Below the pieces are notes generated by a model that was given only the letters and a program-made list of their open reading frames with translations, did not search any database and was not told the origin of the DNA. Source: Streptacidiphilus jeojiense (lineage in GTDB: Bacteria; Actinomycetota; Actinomycetes; Streptomycetales; Streptomycetaceae). From it: a stretch of DNA of 64,000 bases. The position numbers were made by a program, and so were the translations under genes. The DNA is taken from positions 62,001 to 126,000 of the forward strand of contig NZ_JOEH01000011.1 of NCBI RefSeq assembly GCF_000719095.1, in the 5' to 3' direction. Shown here in pieces: positions 31,460 to 39,550 of this stretch (position 1 is its first letter; each line of letters begins with the position of its first letter).

Positions 31460-32653
31460 GTGAATTCCCTCAGCCCAGCCCTGCGCTCCGCCGCCCGGTC
31501 GCGCCCGGCGCTCGCCCCGGCCGCGCTGGTCCCGGCGATGCTGGCCGGGCCGCCGTTGATCTGCACCGTCGCCTCGGTCCACGAACTGCTCTACGACCAC
31601 GCCGACGCACTGCGCTGGGTGCTGGCGATGGCGACGGTCTGGCCGCTGCTGCTGCGGCACCGCGCACCTGTGGCGGTCTTCTGGTTCTGCTGGGCGGCGG
31701 CGCTGGGCTCCGTGGCGCTCGGATCCGTCTCGGTTCCCGCGTTCGCCGTCCTGGTAGCGCTCTACACCGTGGCCGCCCACCGGAGCACCCGGTACTCGCT
31801 GGCGGCCGCAGCGGCCAGCGAGGTCGGGGTGGTGCTGCTGGCGGTGCAGATCGCCCCGGCCGGCAGCGTCAACGACGGAGTGATCATCCTCACCGGCCTC
31901 GCCGCCGCGGTGTTCCTGCTCGGCACCACCATGCGGGCCCAGCGCCGCTACCTGGCCTCGGTCGAGGACCGCGCCCAACGGCTGGAACAGGAACGGGTCC
32001 AGCAGCAGCAGCTCGCCGCCGCCTCCGAGCGCACCCGGATCGCCCGGGAGATGCACGACATCGTCGCGCACGGCCTGGTGGTCGTCATCGCCCTGTCCGA
32101 GGCGGCAGCGGCCACCGCCGGCACCGATCCCGAGGCCGCCCGCGGCCAGATGCTCCAGTCCGCGTCCACCGGACGGCAGTCCCTGGCCGGGATGCGCCGC
32201 CTGCTGGGCATGCTGCGGGCGGACGACGGCGTGGACCGCGCACCGCAGCCGGACCTGGAGGCACTGCGGGGCCTGGTCGAGGAGACCCGCCGCACCGGTC
32301 TGGACGTCCGGCTGACCGAGACCGGCAGCAGGGAGACCCTGAGCACGGCCGCGCAGACGACGCTCTACCGGATCGTCCAGGAGTCGCTCACCAACGTGGT
32401 CAAGCACGCCCCCGACGCGTCGAAGGCCGAGGTGCTCCTGGACTGGGGCACCGACCGGGTCCGTTTCGCCGTCACCGACGACGGACGGCGCACGTCCGGC
32501 GGCACCGGCGCACTGGCGCCCACGACCGGCGCCGGGAATGGGCTGACCGGGATGCGGGAACGCGTGGCGATGTTCGACGGCGAGCTGCGGGCCGGTCCCA
32601 CCGCGACCGGCTGGGCGGTCACCGGCGAACTGGGACTGGAGGAGGCGCGATGA
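31460..32653 (+). CDS. NarL-family sensor histidine kinase
   Basis: A 397-residue membrane kinase. Five or so hydrophobic segments fill residues 20-155, with hardly any extracytoplasmic domain, so it likely senses within the membrane. A HisKA_3 dimerisation domain follows (RTRIAREMHDIVAHGL, phospho-acceptor His199), then a HATPase with TTLYRIVQESLTNVVKHAP and GNGLTGMRERVAMFDG. GTG start, with no strong ribosome site. The response regulator overlaps its stop by an ATGA junction. Two 20-bp direct repeats upstream may be autoregulatory sites. Neighbouring genes do not show which signal or output it serves. Confidence 0.92.
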   Translation: MNSLSPALRSAARSRPALAPAALVPAMLAGPPLICTVASVHELLYDHADALRWVLAMATVWPLLLRHRAPVAVFWFCWAAALGSVALGSVSVPAFAVLVALYTVAAHRSTRYSLAAAAASEVGVVLLAVQIAPAGSVNDGVIILTGLAAAVFLLGTTMRAQRRYLASVEDRAQRLEQERVQQQQLAAASERTRIAREMHDIVAHGLVVVIALSEAAAATAGTDPEAARGQMLQSASTGRQSLAGMRRLLGMLRADDGVDRAPQPDLEALRGLVEETRRTGLDVRLTETGSRETLSTAAQTTLYRIVQESLTNVVKHAPDASKAEVLLDWGTDRVRFAVTDDGRRTSGGTGALAPTTGAGNGLTGMRERVAMFDGELRAGPTATGWAVTGELGLEEAR

Positions 32654-33312
32654 CGGTCTCGGTCCTGCTCGCCGACGACCAGGCACTGGTGCGGATGGCC
32701 TTCCGCACCCTCCTCAACACCATGCCGGGCATCACCGTCGTCGGTGAGGCCGCCAACGGCGACCAGGCAGTCGACCTGGCCCGGCGCACCCGGCCCGACG
32801 TGGTCCTCATGGACGTCCGCATGCCCGGCACCGACGGCATCGAGGCGACCCGGCGGATCACCGCGGAAACGGCCTCCCGCGTGCTCATCCTCACCACCTT
32901 CGACCTGGACGACTACGCCTTCGACGGACTGCGCGCGGGCGCCTGCGGCTTCCTGCTCAAGGACGTGGTCCCGGCCGTGCTGAGCGAGGCGATCCATGCC
33001 GTCGCCTCCGGGGAGGCCGTCCTCACCCCGCGGATCACCCGCGGCCTGGTGGACCGCTTCGCCCGGATCGCTCCCTGGCCCCGCGACCAGCAGGCGAGCA
33101 CCCGCTTCGCCCAGCTGACCCCGCGCGAGCAGGAGGTCTTCCGCCTGATCGCCTCGGGCCTGAGCAATGCCGAGATCGCCGACCGACTGTTCCTGACCGA
33201 GGCCACGGTGAAGACCCACATCACCCGCATCCTCGCCAAGCTGCAGCTCCGCGACCGGGTCCAGGCCGTCATCTTCGCCTACGAGCACCAGCTGCGCGGC
33301 CAGGCCGACTGA
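32650..33312 (+). CDS. NarL/FixJ-type response regulator
   Basis: A 220-residue two-domain regulator. The receiver has Asp9-Asp10, phospho-acceptor Asp55 in VVLMDVRMPG and Lys104 in FLLKDV. The C-terminal LuxR-type HTH (residues about 150-212) reads LTPREQEVFRLIASGLSNAEIADRLFLTEATVKTHITRILAKLQLRDRVQAV. GGAGG and an ATGA overlap couple it to the kinase. Likely targets are its own operon via the direct repeats at 31357 and 31407. Confidence 0.93.
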   Translation: MTVSVLLADDQALVRMAFRTLLNTMPGITVVGEAANGDQAVDLARRTRPDVVLMDVRMPGTDGIEATRRITAETASRVLILTTFDLDDYAFDGLRAGACGFLLKDVVPAVLSEAIHAVASGEAVLTPRITRGLVDRFARIAPWPRDQQASTRFAQLTPREQEVFRLIASGLSNAEIADRLFLTEATVKTHITRILAKLQLRDRVQAVIFAYEHQLRGQAD

Positions 33313-33363
33313 CCCGGCTCTGCGAGACCGGGGTCTGCGAGACCCAGGTCACATCCGGCCACG

Positions 33364-33391
33364 TCACATTCGGCCGGGCTGTCCTGTCGAA
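33364..33391 (+). promoter_or_regulatory. ECF41-type promoter of the AhpD-like gene
   Basis: TCACA (33364-33368), 17 bases, GTCGAA (33386-33391). The same elements at the same spacing occur before the ECF41 sigma gene (37887-37914). As known for ECF41 sigmas, -35 is TGTCACA-like and -10 CGTC-like. A further TCACAT-CCGGCC lies 15 bp upstream. Confidence 0.65.
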
Positions 33392-33433
33392 AGGGTGTAG
33401 CCAACGCAGAGCAAAGCAGAGGAGTTCGCCACC

Positions 33434-33907
33434 ATGGACGCTCGACTGAACCTGTTCGCCAACCCCGTCGGAGCCCAGGCCCTGAAGTACATCAACTCGG
33501 CCGGGAAGGTGATCGCCGACTCGCCGCTGCCGACCTCCACCCAGGAACTGGTGAAGCTGCGCGCCAGCCAGATCAACGGCTGCGGCTTCTGCACCGACAT
33601 GCACACCAAGGAGGCCGAGCACGCCGGGGAGACCTCGCAGCGCCTCAACCTGGTCGCGGCCTGGCGCGAGGCCACCGTCTTCACCGACGCCGAGCGCGCC
33701 GCGCTGGAGCTGACGGAACAGGGCACCCGGATCGCCGACGCCGCCGGCGGCGTCACCGACGACACCTGGGCCAACGCCGCCAAGCACTACAACGAGGACC
33801 AGCTGACCGCACTGGTGTCGCTGATCGCCCTGATCAACGCCTACAACCGGGTGAACGTCATCGTCCGGCAGCCGGCCGGCGACTACCAGGTCGGCATGTT
33901 CGGCTGA
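33434..33907 (+). CDS. AhpD-like carboxymuconolactone decarboxylase-family protein
   Basis: A 157-residue alkylhydroperoxidase D-like protein. The motif INGCGFCTDMHTKEA supplies Cys50, Cys53 and His57, the redox pair and proton relay of the AhpD core. The protein is expected to be a homo-oligomeric cytoplasmic peroxidase/reductase. GAGGAG-like purines precede the ATG. Members of this family are the classic partner ('COE') of ECF41 sigma factors. Here that sigma gene lies 4.5 kb downstream, but its promoter motif is repeated before this gene. A terminator follows. Confidence 0.9.
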   Translation: MDARLNLFANPVGAQALKYINSAGKVIADSPLPTSTQELVKLRASQINGCGFCTDMHTKEAEHAGETSQRLNLVAAWREATVFTDAERAALELTEQGTRIADAAGGVTDDTWANAAKHYNEDQLTALVSLIALINAYNRVNVIVRQPAGDYQVGMFG

Positions 33908-33959
33908 CCCGCCCCCGAATCCGCACCGGACCCGCTCGCCCCCACCGCGAACGGGTCCC

Positions 33960-33988
33960 GCCGCGCCCGCCCAGCGACCGGGCGCGGC
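33960..33988. terminator. Terminator hairpin after AhpD-like gene
   Basis: Perfect 10-bp stem (GCCGCGCCCG with CGGGCGCGGC) and 9-base loop, about 55 bp after the stop. Confidence 0.7.
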
Positions 33989-34432
33989 ACCCGGACTACT
34001 GCCCGGCGGGCTGCTGGGCCGGCGCTCTTTCCGGTACAGCCGGGCCGTCTCCGGGCACCAGGGTGTGACCAAGCCCTCAGTCGCCTCCGTGAGCCACCCC
34101 ACACCGCCGCCGTGCAGCCCTTGCGGCGCCTGGGGTGGCACCGGAAGGTCCCGGCGTGGCGGGCCGAAGGTCCCTGTTGCCGCCGCCGGTCGGATGTGAC
34201 CTTGGAAGAGAGGAAACGGGCGCTTCCGTCGCCCGTGATGAGAGCCCGGCCGGTTCCCGGCCGCCGCGTCGGCCGTGAGCCGCGCTGCCAAGCCCGTCCG
34301 AGGGCGGCTCTCCGGCGCCGGCTGAGCCCCTTCCGCCTCCTGCAGCAGTGTGCGTGCACCACGCCGTCCCGATTCCGGGGCCGGCCATGCCTGCTGCCCG
34401 GTGCCGCTCCCCCGTCCGAGCATTGGAGCGAC
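33989..34432 (+). other. Long intergenic/leader region, no gene
   Basis: About 440 bp without a convincing gene. It contains a small hairpin (ACGGGCG, 7 bases, CGCCCGT near 34215-34240) and further inverted GC-rich stretches. It may be a structured 5' leader of the transglycosylase-like gene; I could not match it to a known riboswitch such as ydaO, which often precedes actinobacterial wall hydrolases. Confidence 0.4.
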
Positions 34433-35077
34433 ATGCCCTCCCACGTCCGCCTGTCCGCCCGACCGACCGCAGGCCTCGCCGCCTACCTCGTGCTCGCCAC
34501 CACCGCCACTCTCGGCACGGTCGTGGCCGGCAGCGGTCAAGCCGTGGCTGCCGGCACCGCCACCGGCGGCAAGCAGACGGCCCAGCACGGCACCCCGGCC
34601 ACGAGCGGGTCCAAGGCTGCGACCAGCACGGCGGCCAAGACCCAGTCCAAGGCCGCGGCCAAGCCGGCGAGCAAGGCTGCGGCCAAGCCGGCTGCCAAGC
34701 CGGCTGCTAAGGCCGCGACCACCACGGCCGCGAAGACGGTCAGCTACCCGGACACCCTGGACGGCTGGATCGCCGAGGCCCGCGCCGTGCTCGCCGCCAA
34801 CGGCGACCACGTCCCCTCCGCCGAGTCGATCAAGGCCCGGGCCATGACCGAGTCCTCCGGCAACCCGGACGCCGAGAACCACTGGGACTCCAACGAGAGC
34901 CTGTACGGCGGCACTTACGGCCTGCTGCAGACCATCAAGCCGACCTTCGCGCAGTGGGCGCTCCCGGGCCACACCGACATCATGGACCCGGTCGACTCGA
35001 TCATCTCCGGGGTCCGCTACGCCAACGACCGCTACGGCAGCTTCGAGACCATCGCCTACACCAAGGCCGGATACTGA
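34433..35077 (+). CDS. Secreted transglycosylase-like (SLT-type) protein with Ala/Lys-rich linker
   Basis: A 214-residue exported protein. The signal peptide ends near residue 40 (GSGQAVAAG). A linker at 58-102 repeats KAAAKPA units, resembling a histone-like tail that could bind anionic wall polymers. The C-terminal domain begins at SYPDTLDGWIAEARAVL. It carries AMTESSGNPDAENHW with the putative catalytic Glu140 and GTYGLLQTIKPTFAQW, typical of lytic transglycosylase-fold 'SLT' domains. GGAGCG precedes the ATG. It probably cleaves peptidoglycan glycan strands. The Glu assignment is from motif position alone. Confidence 0.78.
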   Translation: MPSHVRLSARPTAGLAAYLVLATTATLGTVVAGSGQAVAAGTATGGKQTAQHGTPATSGSKAATSTAAKTQSKAAAKPASKAAAKPAAKPAAKAATTTAAKTVSYPDTLDGWIAEARAVLAANGDHVPSAESIKARAMTESSGNPDAENHWDSNESLYGGTYGLLQTIKPTFAQWALPGHTDIMDPVDSIISGVRYANDRYGSFETIAYTKAGY

Positions 35078-35132
35078 CCATCCGCCAGTTCACGGGCGGC
35101 GCACAGCAAATTTCAAGATCCACTCTGTGCGC

Positions 35133-35180
35133 CGGAGTGACGTACTGCCGACGCGTCAGGTTCATGGGAATGTCACTCCG
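35133..35180. promoter_or_regulatory. Inverted repeat upstream of large secreted protein
   Basis: CGGAGTGAC (35133-35141) and GTCACTCCG (35172-35180), perfect 9-bp arms 30 bp apart, about 65 bp before the next start. It may be an operator pair or a hairpin in the leader. Confidence 0.45.
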
Positions 35181-35242
35181 CGTGGACAGGGTAACGGCGT
35201 TCACCGCCCCCCACCCTGCCCGCTGAAAGGCACCCTGCCCCC

Positions 35243-37819
35243 ATGAGTGGCAAGCTTCCGCACGTCTCCGCCCGGCCGGCCACTGCCCCGGCGTCCGCCT
35301 CCGCCCGGCTCAACCGCCGGATCCTGGCCGGGGGCGCCGTCGCCGGCGCGCTCGTACTCGGCGCGATCGTCGTGCCCGCCGTCGCCAACGCGACCACCAG
35401 CACCACCTTCGCCGCGGGCGACCTGGTCGTCTACCGCGTCGGCGACGGCAGCACCTCGCTGAGCGACAACGCCGCGCCGGTCTTCCTGGACGAGTACTCC
35501 CCCGCCGGCGCGCTGGTGCAGTCCATCGCCCTGCCGACGAGCGACAGCGGCAGCAGCCACGAACTGACGGCCTCGGGCAGCGCCGCCTCGGAGGGCGAGA
35601 TCACCCTCTCCGCCGACGGCCGCTACCTCATGGCCCCCGGCTACCACAAGGCAGTGGGCACGGACAGCGTCGCCACCACCGACGACGTCACCGTCGCCCG
35701 GGTCGGCGCCGACGGCGGTGTCGACACCTCCACCGTGCTCAACGAGTTCGCCGACGACAACAACGTCCGCGGCGTGGCCAGCACCGACGGGAGCAGCATC
35801 TGGGTCTCCGGCGCGGCCGGCGGCATCGGCTACAGCACTCTGGGGTCCAGCAGCTTCACCCAGTTGACGGACGAGAACCTGCGCGAGGTCCAGGTCCTCG
35901 GCGGGCAGCTGTACGCCTCCTCCAGCAAGGACGGCATCGGCGTCTCCACCGTGGGCAGCGGCACCCCGACCACGGCCGGCCAGTCGCTGACCAACCTCCC
36001 CGGCAGCCCGGAGAGCAGCGGCGACCCGTACAACTACGTGCTGCTCAACCTCTCCGGCACCACCACCCCGGACACCATGTACGTCTCGGACAACAGCGCC
36101 GGCAAGATCTACAAGTTCAGCCTGGTCAGCGGTGTCTGGACGGCCGAGGGCAGCAAGAGCCTGTCCAATGTCGTGGACCTCACCGGCTCGGTGGTCGACG
36201 GGCAGGCAGTGCTCTACGCGACGGGCAGCGGTTCCTCCGGGACCAGCGGCACGCTGTCCAAGGTCGTCGACTCCAAGGGCGCGGGCGTCTCCATGTCCGG
36301 AACGGTGACGACCCTGGCCAGCGCCGCCTCCAAGGAGGCCTTCCGCGGCGTCGCCTTCGCCCCGGGCACCAGCACCGACAGCACGGCCAGCGCCTCCGCG
36401 ACCGCCTCCGCCTCGGCGAGCGCGAGCGCCTCCGCGTCCGCGTCCGCGTCCGCCAGTGCCTCCGCCTCCGCGAGCGCCAGTACCTCCCCCAGCGCCAGCG
36501 CCTCGGCCTCCGCCAGCGCCTCGGCCACGCCCACCGGCAGCAAGACCCCGACGATCAGCCTCAGCACCGCCACCCTGCTGGGCGCCGTCAGCAACACCAG
36601 GAACCCGACCGTCACCGTCACCGTCGGCGACGCCTACTACGGCGCGAGCGCGGTCACGCTGACCGCCAAGTCCTCCAGCACCAGCGTGGTGCCGACCGCC
36701 AACATGGTCTTCTCCGGCAGCGGCGCGACCCGCACCCTGACCGTCACCCCGGCCAAGGCCGGCTACGCCACCATCACCGTCACGGCCACCGCCACCGACG
36801 GCAGCACCAAGACGGCCACGCTGGCCTACGCCGCCTCCATCGCCGACTCGGCCGACCCGGCCGCCGACTACTACTCCGGCATCGGCAACGCCTCGGCGAT
36901 GATCGACGTCGGCGGCGGCTACTACGTCGTCGGCGACGACGAGACCGACGTCCTCTACCTGTACCAGCAGGGCGTCACCGCGCCGGTGAAGACCTACGAC
37001 TTCACCTCACAGTTCCCCAACGGCGACACCGAGATCGACATCGAGGCCGCGGCCAAGGTCGGCAACCGGATCTACTGGACCGGATCGATGAGCAACAAGG
37101 ACAGCGGCGACCTGGCCCCGGCCCGCAGCACCGTCTTCGCCACCGACATCACCGGCTCGGGCGCCTCCACCGCGCTCAGCTACGTCGGCGCCTACAGCGG
37201 CCTGCGCACCGACATGATCAACTGGGACGCCTCCAACGGCAAGACGCTGGGCCTGGCGGCCTCCGCGGCCGACGGCGTCGGCGGGCACACCACCTCCTCC
37301 TTCAACGTCGAGGGCCTGGAGTTCGCCCCCGGCTCCACCAGCACCGCCTACTTCGCCTTCCGCGCCCCGCTGGAGAGCACCTCGGCCCGCACCAAGGCCC
37401 TGGTCGTCCCGGTCACCAACCTGGACCAGTTGGTCACCGGCGCGGCGACCACCGCCACCTTCGGCAGCGCCGTCCAGATGGACCTGGGCGGCCTGGGCAT
37501 CCGCGACATCCGCAAGAACGCCGACAACCAGTACGTGATCCTGGCCGGCACCGCCAACGGCGACAACGACGAAGCCGCGCTCTACTCCTGGGACGGCGTC
37601 GCCGCCGACGCCCCGGTCAAGGACGCGGTCACCCTGCCGACGCCCGAGGGCGCCTGGGAGGGCATCGGCGCCGTCCCGGACCCGCTGGCCGCCGGCAGCT
37701 CGCTCTACCTGATCCAGGACGACGGCGACACCGCCTGGTACAACGACGGCGACACCTCCAAGTCCGGACTGACCGCGCAGTACATGAAGTTCCTCGGCGA
37801 CACCGTCACCTGGAAGTAG
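35243..37819 (+). CDS. Large secreted protein: beta-propeller, Ser/Ala linker, Ig-like domain, DUF3616-like domain
   Basis: An 858-residue exported protein. A long signal region carries a hydrophobic core (LAGGAVAGALVLGAIVVPAVA) with cleavage likely after residue 49. Residues 55-375 are a beta-propeller-like domain with repeated SADGRYLMAPG and VYRVGDG motifs. Residues 380-430 are a nearly pure Ser-Ala(-Thr) repeat linker. Residues 433-533 are an Ig-like strand-rich domain (NPTVTVTVGD, TVTPAKAGYATITVTATATDGS). Residues 536-858 resemble DUF3616 (YYVVGDDETDVLYLY, NVEGLEFAPGS, GAWEGIGAVPDP). It has no sortase or membrane anchor, so it is free or wall-associated. The role may be adhesion, binding or phosphoesterase-like; unknown. 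Confidence 0.8.
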   Translation: MSGKLPHVSARPATAPASASARLNRRILAGGAVAGALVLGAIVVPAVANATTSTTFAAGDLVVYRVGDGSTSLSDNAAPVFLDEYSPAGALVQSIALPTSDSGSSHELTASGSAASEGEITLSADGRYLMAPGYHKAVGTDSVATTDDVTVARVGADGGVDTSTVLNEFADDNNVRGVASTDGSSIWVSGAAGGIGYSTLGSSSFTQLTDENLREVQVLGGQLYASSSKDGIGVSTVGSGTPTTAGQSLTNLPGSPESSGDPYNYVLLNLSGTTTPDTMYVSDNSAGKIYKFSLVSGVWTAEGSKSLSNVVDLTGSVVDGQAVLYATGSGSSGTSGTLSKVVDSKGAGVSMSGTVTTLASAASKEAFRGVAFAPGTSTDSTASASATASASASASASASASASASASASASASTSPSASASASASASATPTGSKTPTISLSTATLLGAVSNTRNPTVTVTVGDAYYGASAVTLTAKSSSTSVVPTANMVFSGSGATRTLTVTPAKAGYATITVTATATDGSTKTATLAYAASIADSADPAADYYSGIGNASAMIDVGGGYYVVGDDETDVLYLYQQGVTAPVKTYDFTSQFPNGDTEIDIEAAAKVGNRIYWTGSMSNKDSGDLAPARSTVFATDITGSGASTALSYVGAYSGLRTDMINWDASNGKTLGLAASAADGVGGHTTSSFNVEGLEFAPGSTSTAYFAFRAPLESTSARTKALVVPVTNLDQLVTGAATTATFGSAVQMDLGGLGIRDIRKNADNQYVILAGTANGDNDEAALYSWDGVAADAPVKDAVTLPTPEGAWEGIGAVPDPLAAGSSLYLIQDDGDTAWYNDGDTSKSGLTAQYMKFLGDTVTWK
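36382..36530 (+). repeat. Ser-Ala codon repeat region
   Basis: About 150 bp of alternating Ser and Ala codons (TCC/AGC with GCC/GCG) coding the flexible linker of the large secreted protein. It is prone to slippage and copy change. Confidence 0.8.
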
Positions 37820-37838
37820 TCCCGCACCGCGACGGCAA

Positions 37839-37871
37839 CGGAACGCCCCGGACACCGCCCGGGGCGTTCCG
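37839..37871. terminator. Terminator hairpin after large secreted protein gene
   Basis: Perfect 13-bp stem (CGGAACGCCCCGG with CCGGGGCGTTCCG), 7-base loop, 20 bp after the stop. Confidence 0.75.
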
Positions 37872-37886
37872 GCGTCCGCGCCTGCC

Positions 37887-37914
37887 TCACACTTCGGTGT
37901 GCTGTTCCGTCGAA
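37887..37914 (+). promoter_or_regulatory. ECF41-type promoter of the sigma gene
   Basis: TCACA (37887-37891), 17 bases, GTCGAA (37909-37914), identical in boxes and spacing to the site before the AhpD-like gene. It implies that the sigma factor activates its own gene, with a start about 40 bp upstream of the ATG. Confidence 0.65.
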
Positions 37915-37953
37915 CCGGTGAGCACTGCCGAGACCGAGGGAGTCCAGGAGACG

Positions 37954-38901
37954 ATGAGCACGCCATCCGAGCCGCAGGAGCACGGGACCGATCCGGGCCT
38001 GGACGCGATCATGAGCGAGCGGCGCAGACTGATCGGCATGGCCTACCGGCTGCTCGGCTCGCTGGCCGACGCCGAGGACGTCGTGCAGGAGACCTACGCC
38101 CGCTGGTACGCGATGTCCCCCGAGCGGCAGGAGGCGGTCCGCACCCCCGCCGCCTGGCTGACCACGGTCGCCGGCCGGATCTGCCTGGATCTGCTCGGCT
38201 CGGCGCGGGCCAGGCGGGAGAGGTACGTGGGCGAGTGGATCCCGGAGCCGCTGCCCGGCGGCCCGGAGTGGATCAGCGGCTGGTCCGGCGGCGGCACCGC
38301 CGCCGACCCGGCCGACCGGGTCACCCTGGACGAATCGATCAGCATGGCCTTCCTGGTCGTGCTGGAGTCGATGACCCCGGCCGAACGCGTCGCCCTGGTC
38401 CTGCACGACGTGTTCCGCTACTCCTTCGCCGAGGTCGCCGAGATCGTCGGCCGCTCTCCGGCGGCCTGCCGCCAGTTGGCCTCCTCGGCCCGCCGCCGCA
38501 TCCGCGATTCCCGTGGCCCCCTCACCGCCCCGGCCCGACAGGCAGACCTGGTACGGGACTTCAAACAGGCCTGGCAGGCCAAGGACCTCAACGCCCTGAT
38601 CGGCCTGCTCGACCCCCAGGCCGTCGCCACCAGCGACGGCGGCGGCCTGGCCACGGCCAGTCCCCACCCCGTCCAGGGCGCGGAGCAGATCGCCCGCTTC
38701 TTCGTGGACCTGTCCGCCCGCGCCGAGCGGGAGTCCGGGCTGACCCTCGCGGTGCGCACGGTCAACGGCCAGCCCGGTCTGGTGGCCCATCAGGACGGCA
38801 CCACGGTGGCCGTGTTGGCGTTCGAGATCGCGGGCGACCGGATCCGGCGCATCTGGGGCGTCCGCAACCCCGAGAAGCTCCGCCACTGGCCGGCCGACTG
38901 A
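37954..38901 (+). CDS. sigJ: ECF41 (SigJ-like) sigma factor with SnoaL-like C-terminal domain
   Basis: A 315-residue sigma factor with fused C-terminal regulatory domain. Region 2 covers ERRRLIGMAYRLLGSLADAEDVVQETYARWYAM and AWLTTVAGRICLDLLGSARARRERYVG. Region 4 is VLHDVFRYSFAEVAEIVGRSPAACRQLASSARRRI. The SnoaL-like part from residue 207 holds DGGG and ends RNPEKLRHW, the NPDKL-type motif conserved in ECF41. In the family this domain regulates activity in place of a separate anti-sigma. Its promoter motif matches that of the AhpD-like gene at 33434, its expected partner. GAGGGAG and AGGAG lie upstream; an in-frame start 57 bases earlier would include the promoter -10 region. Confidence 0.9.
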   Translation: MSTPSEPQEHGTDPGLDAIMSERRRLIGMAYRLLGSLADAEDVVQETYARWYAMSPERQEAVRTPAAWLTTVAGRICLDLLGSARARRERYVGEWIPEPLPGGPEWISGWSGGGTAADPADRVTLDESISMAFLVVLESMTPAERVALVLHDVFRYSFAEVAEIVGRSPAACRQLASSARRRIRDSRGPLTAPARQADLVRDFKQAWQAKDLNALIGLLDPQAVATSDGGGLATASPHPVQGAEQIARFFVDLSARAERESGLTLAVRTVNGQPGLVAHQDGTTVAVLAFEIAGDRIRRIWGVRNPEKLRHWPAD

Positions 38902-38930
38902 GGCTCAGACCGCCACTCCCGCCACTCCCG

Positions 38931-39446
38931 TCAACAGTCGAAGACGGACCAGCAGATCTCGTTACGCAACCGCTGATCGTCCAGGACGAGTTCGCGAATC
39001 GCCTCCGGGAGCTGCTCGCGCTGCCAACGGCATTCGAGCCCGCCGGCTCTCTCGCCCTCCCCTGCAGGGGCCGCCGCACGCACGGCCTTGATCGCGTAGG
39101 CTGCGGCGCCGAGCTCGTGCGCGGCGACATGCGCCACCACCGCCGCCTGGCCGGCGGCGAAGGCGGCGTGGCGCGCTGCTCCGCCCAACTCTCTTGCCGC
39201 AGCCATGGCATGGCCACCCGCCGCGCGGGACTGGGACATCCTGATCTCGCCGCGGGCCCATGCCCGAACCTGCTCGATCGCCTCGCGGGGCCGAGGGTCC
39301 GCGGGCTGCACCGACTCGAAGAGGTGCAGAACGTGCTCCGCACACCTGGCGGCCCACAGGGCCAGGAGCTGATGGTCGGAGTCCGTCAGCGTCCCGCCAC
39401 GGCGGATGGTGGTGAAGCGGGGGTCGCGAACTCTGGGAAGGATCAT
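38931..39446 (-). CDS. Putative immunity protein (Imm-5-like)
   Basis: A 171-residue alpha-helical soluble protein. The beginning MILPRVRDPRFTTIRRGGTLTDSDHQLLALWAARCAEHVLHLFE matches the family annotated 'putative immunity protein' in actinobacteria. The remaining helices are Ala/His-rich (AAVVAHVAAHELGAAAYAIKAVRAA), with a C-terminal IRELVLDDQRLRNEICWSVF. An upstream in-frame ATG at 39491 is possible. Such proteins neutralise polymorphic or contact toxins, but no toxin gene lies next to it here. It is an orphan immunity gene, or the name is only historical. The 3' end is near the convergent ECF41 gene (30 bp). Confidence 0.65.
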   Translation of the reverse strand: MILPRVRDPRFTTIRRGGTLTDSDHQLLALWAARCAEHVLHLFESVQPADPRPREAIEQVRAWARGEIRMSQSRAAGGHAMAAARELGGAARHAAFAAGQAAVVAHVAAHELGAAAYAIKAVRAAAPAGEGERAGGLECRWQREQLPEAIRELVLDDQRLRNEICWSVFDC

Positions 39447-39502
39447 GTCGTTCCAGGGGATCGGCTGCGCGCACAGGACGACGGTGTCCAACGCAGGGGT
39501 GA

Positions 39503-39550
39503 TCAGAGGGTCACGGTCTTGTACTCAAGGTAGGTGTTCAGGCCAGCGAA
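39503..39550 (-). pseudogene. Possible C-terminal remnant of an aldehyde dehydrogenase
   Basis: A reverse-strand tail reads FAGLNTYLEYKTVTL then stop, resembling the 'GLNAYLEYKTVTL'-type end of aldehyde dehydrogenases. No homologous sequence is seen upstream of it, so only about 15 codons remain. It lies in the 340-bp gap between the immunity gene and the ABC transporter gene. Confidence 0.4.

Noticed and set aside
31417-32649. Plus-strand open frame running through the histidine kinase in another frame and joining the response regulator
   Set aside because: The upstream part is Arg/Gly/Pro-rich frame-shadow. The regulator has its own ATG with GGAGG at 32650.
33989-34432. ydaO-type (c-di-AMP) riboswitch upstream of the wall hydrolase gene
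   Set aside because: Looked for because of context, but the conserved motifs were not recognisable; kept only as an unassigned leader.
36382-36530. Repeat region resembling a CRISPR-like or minisatellite array
   Set aside because: It is an in-frame Ser-Ala linker coding repeat with no spacer structure.
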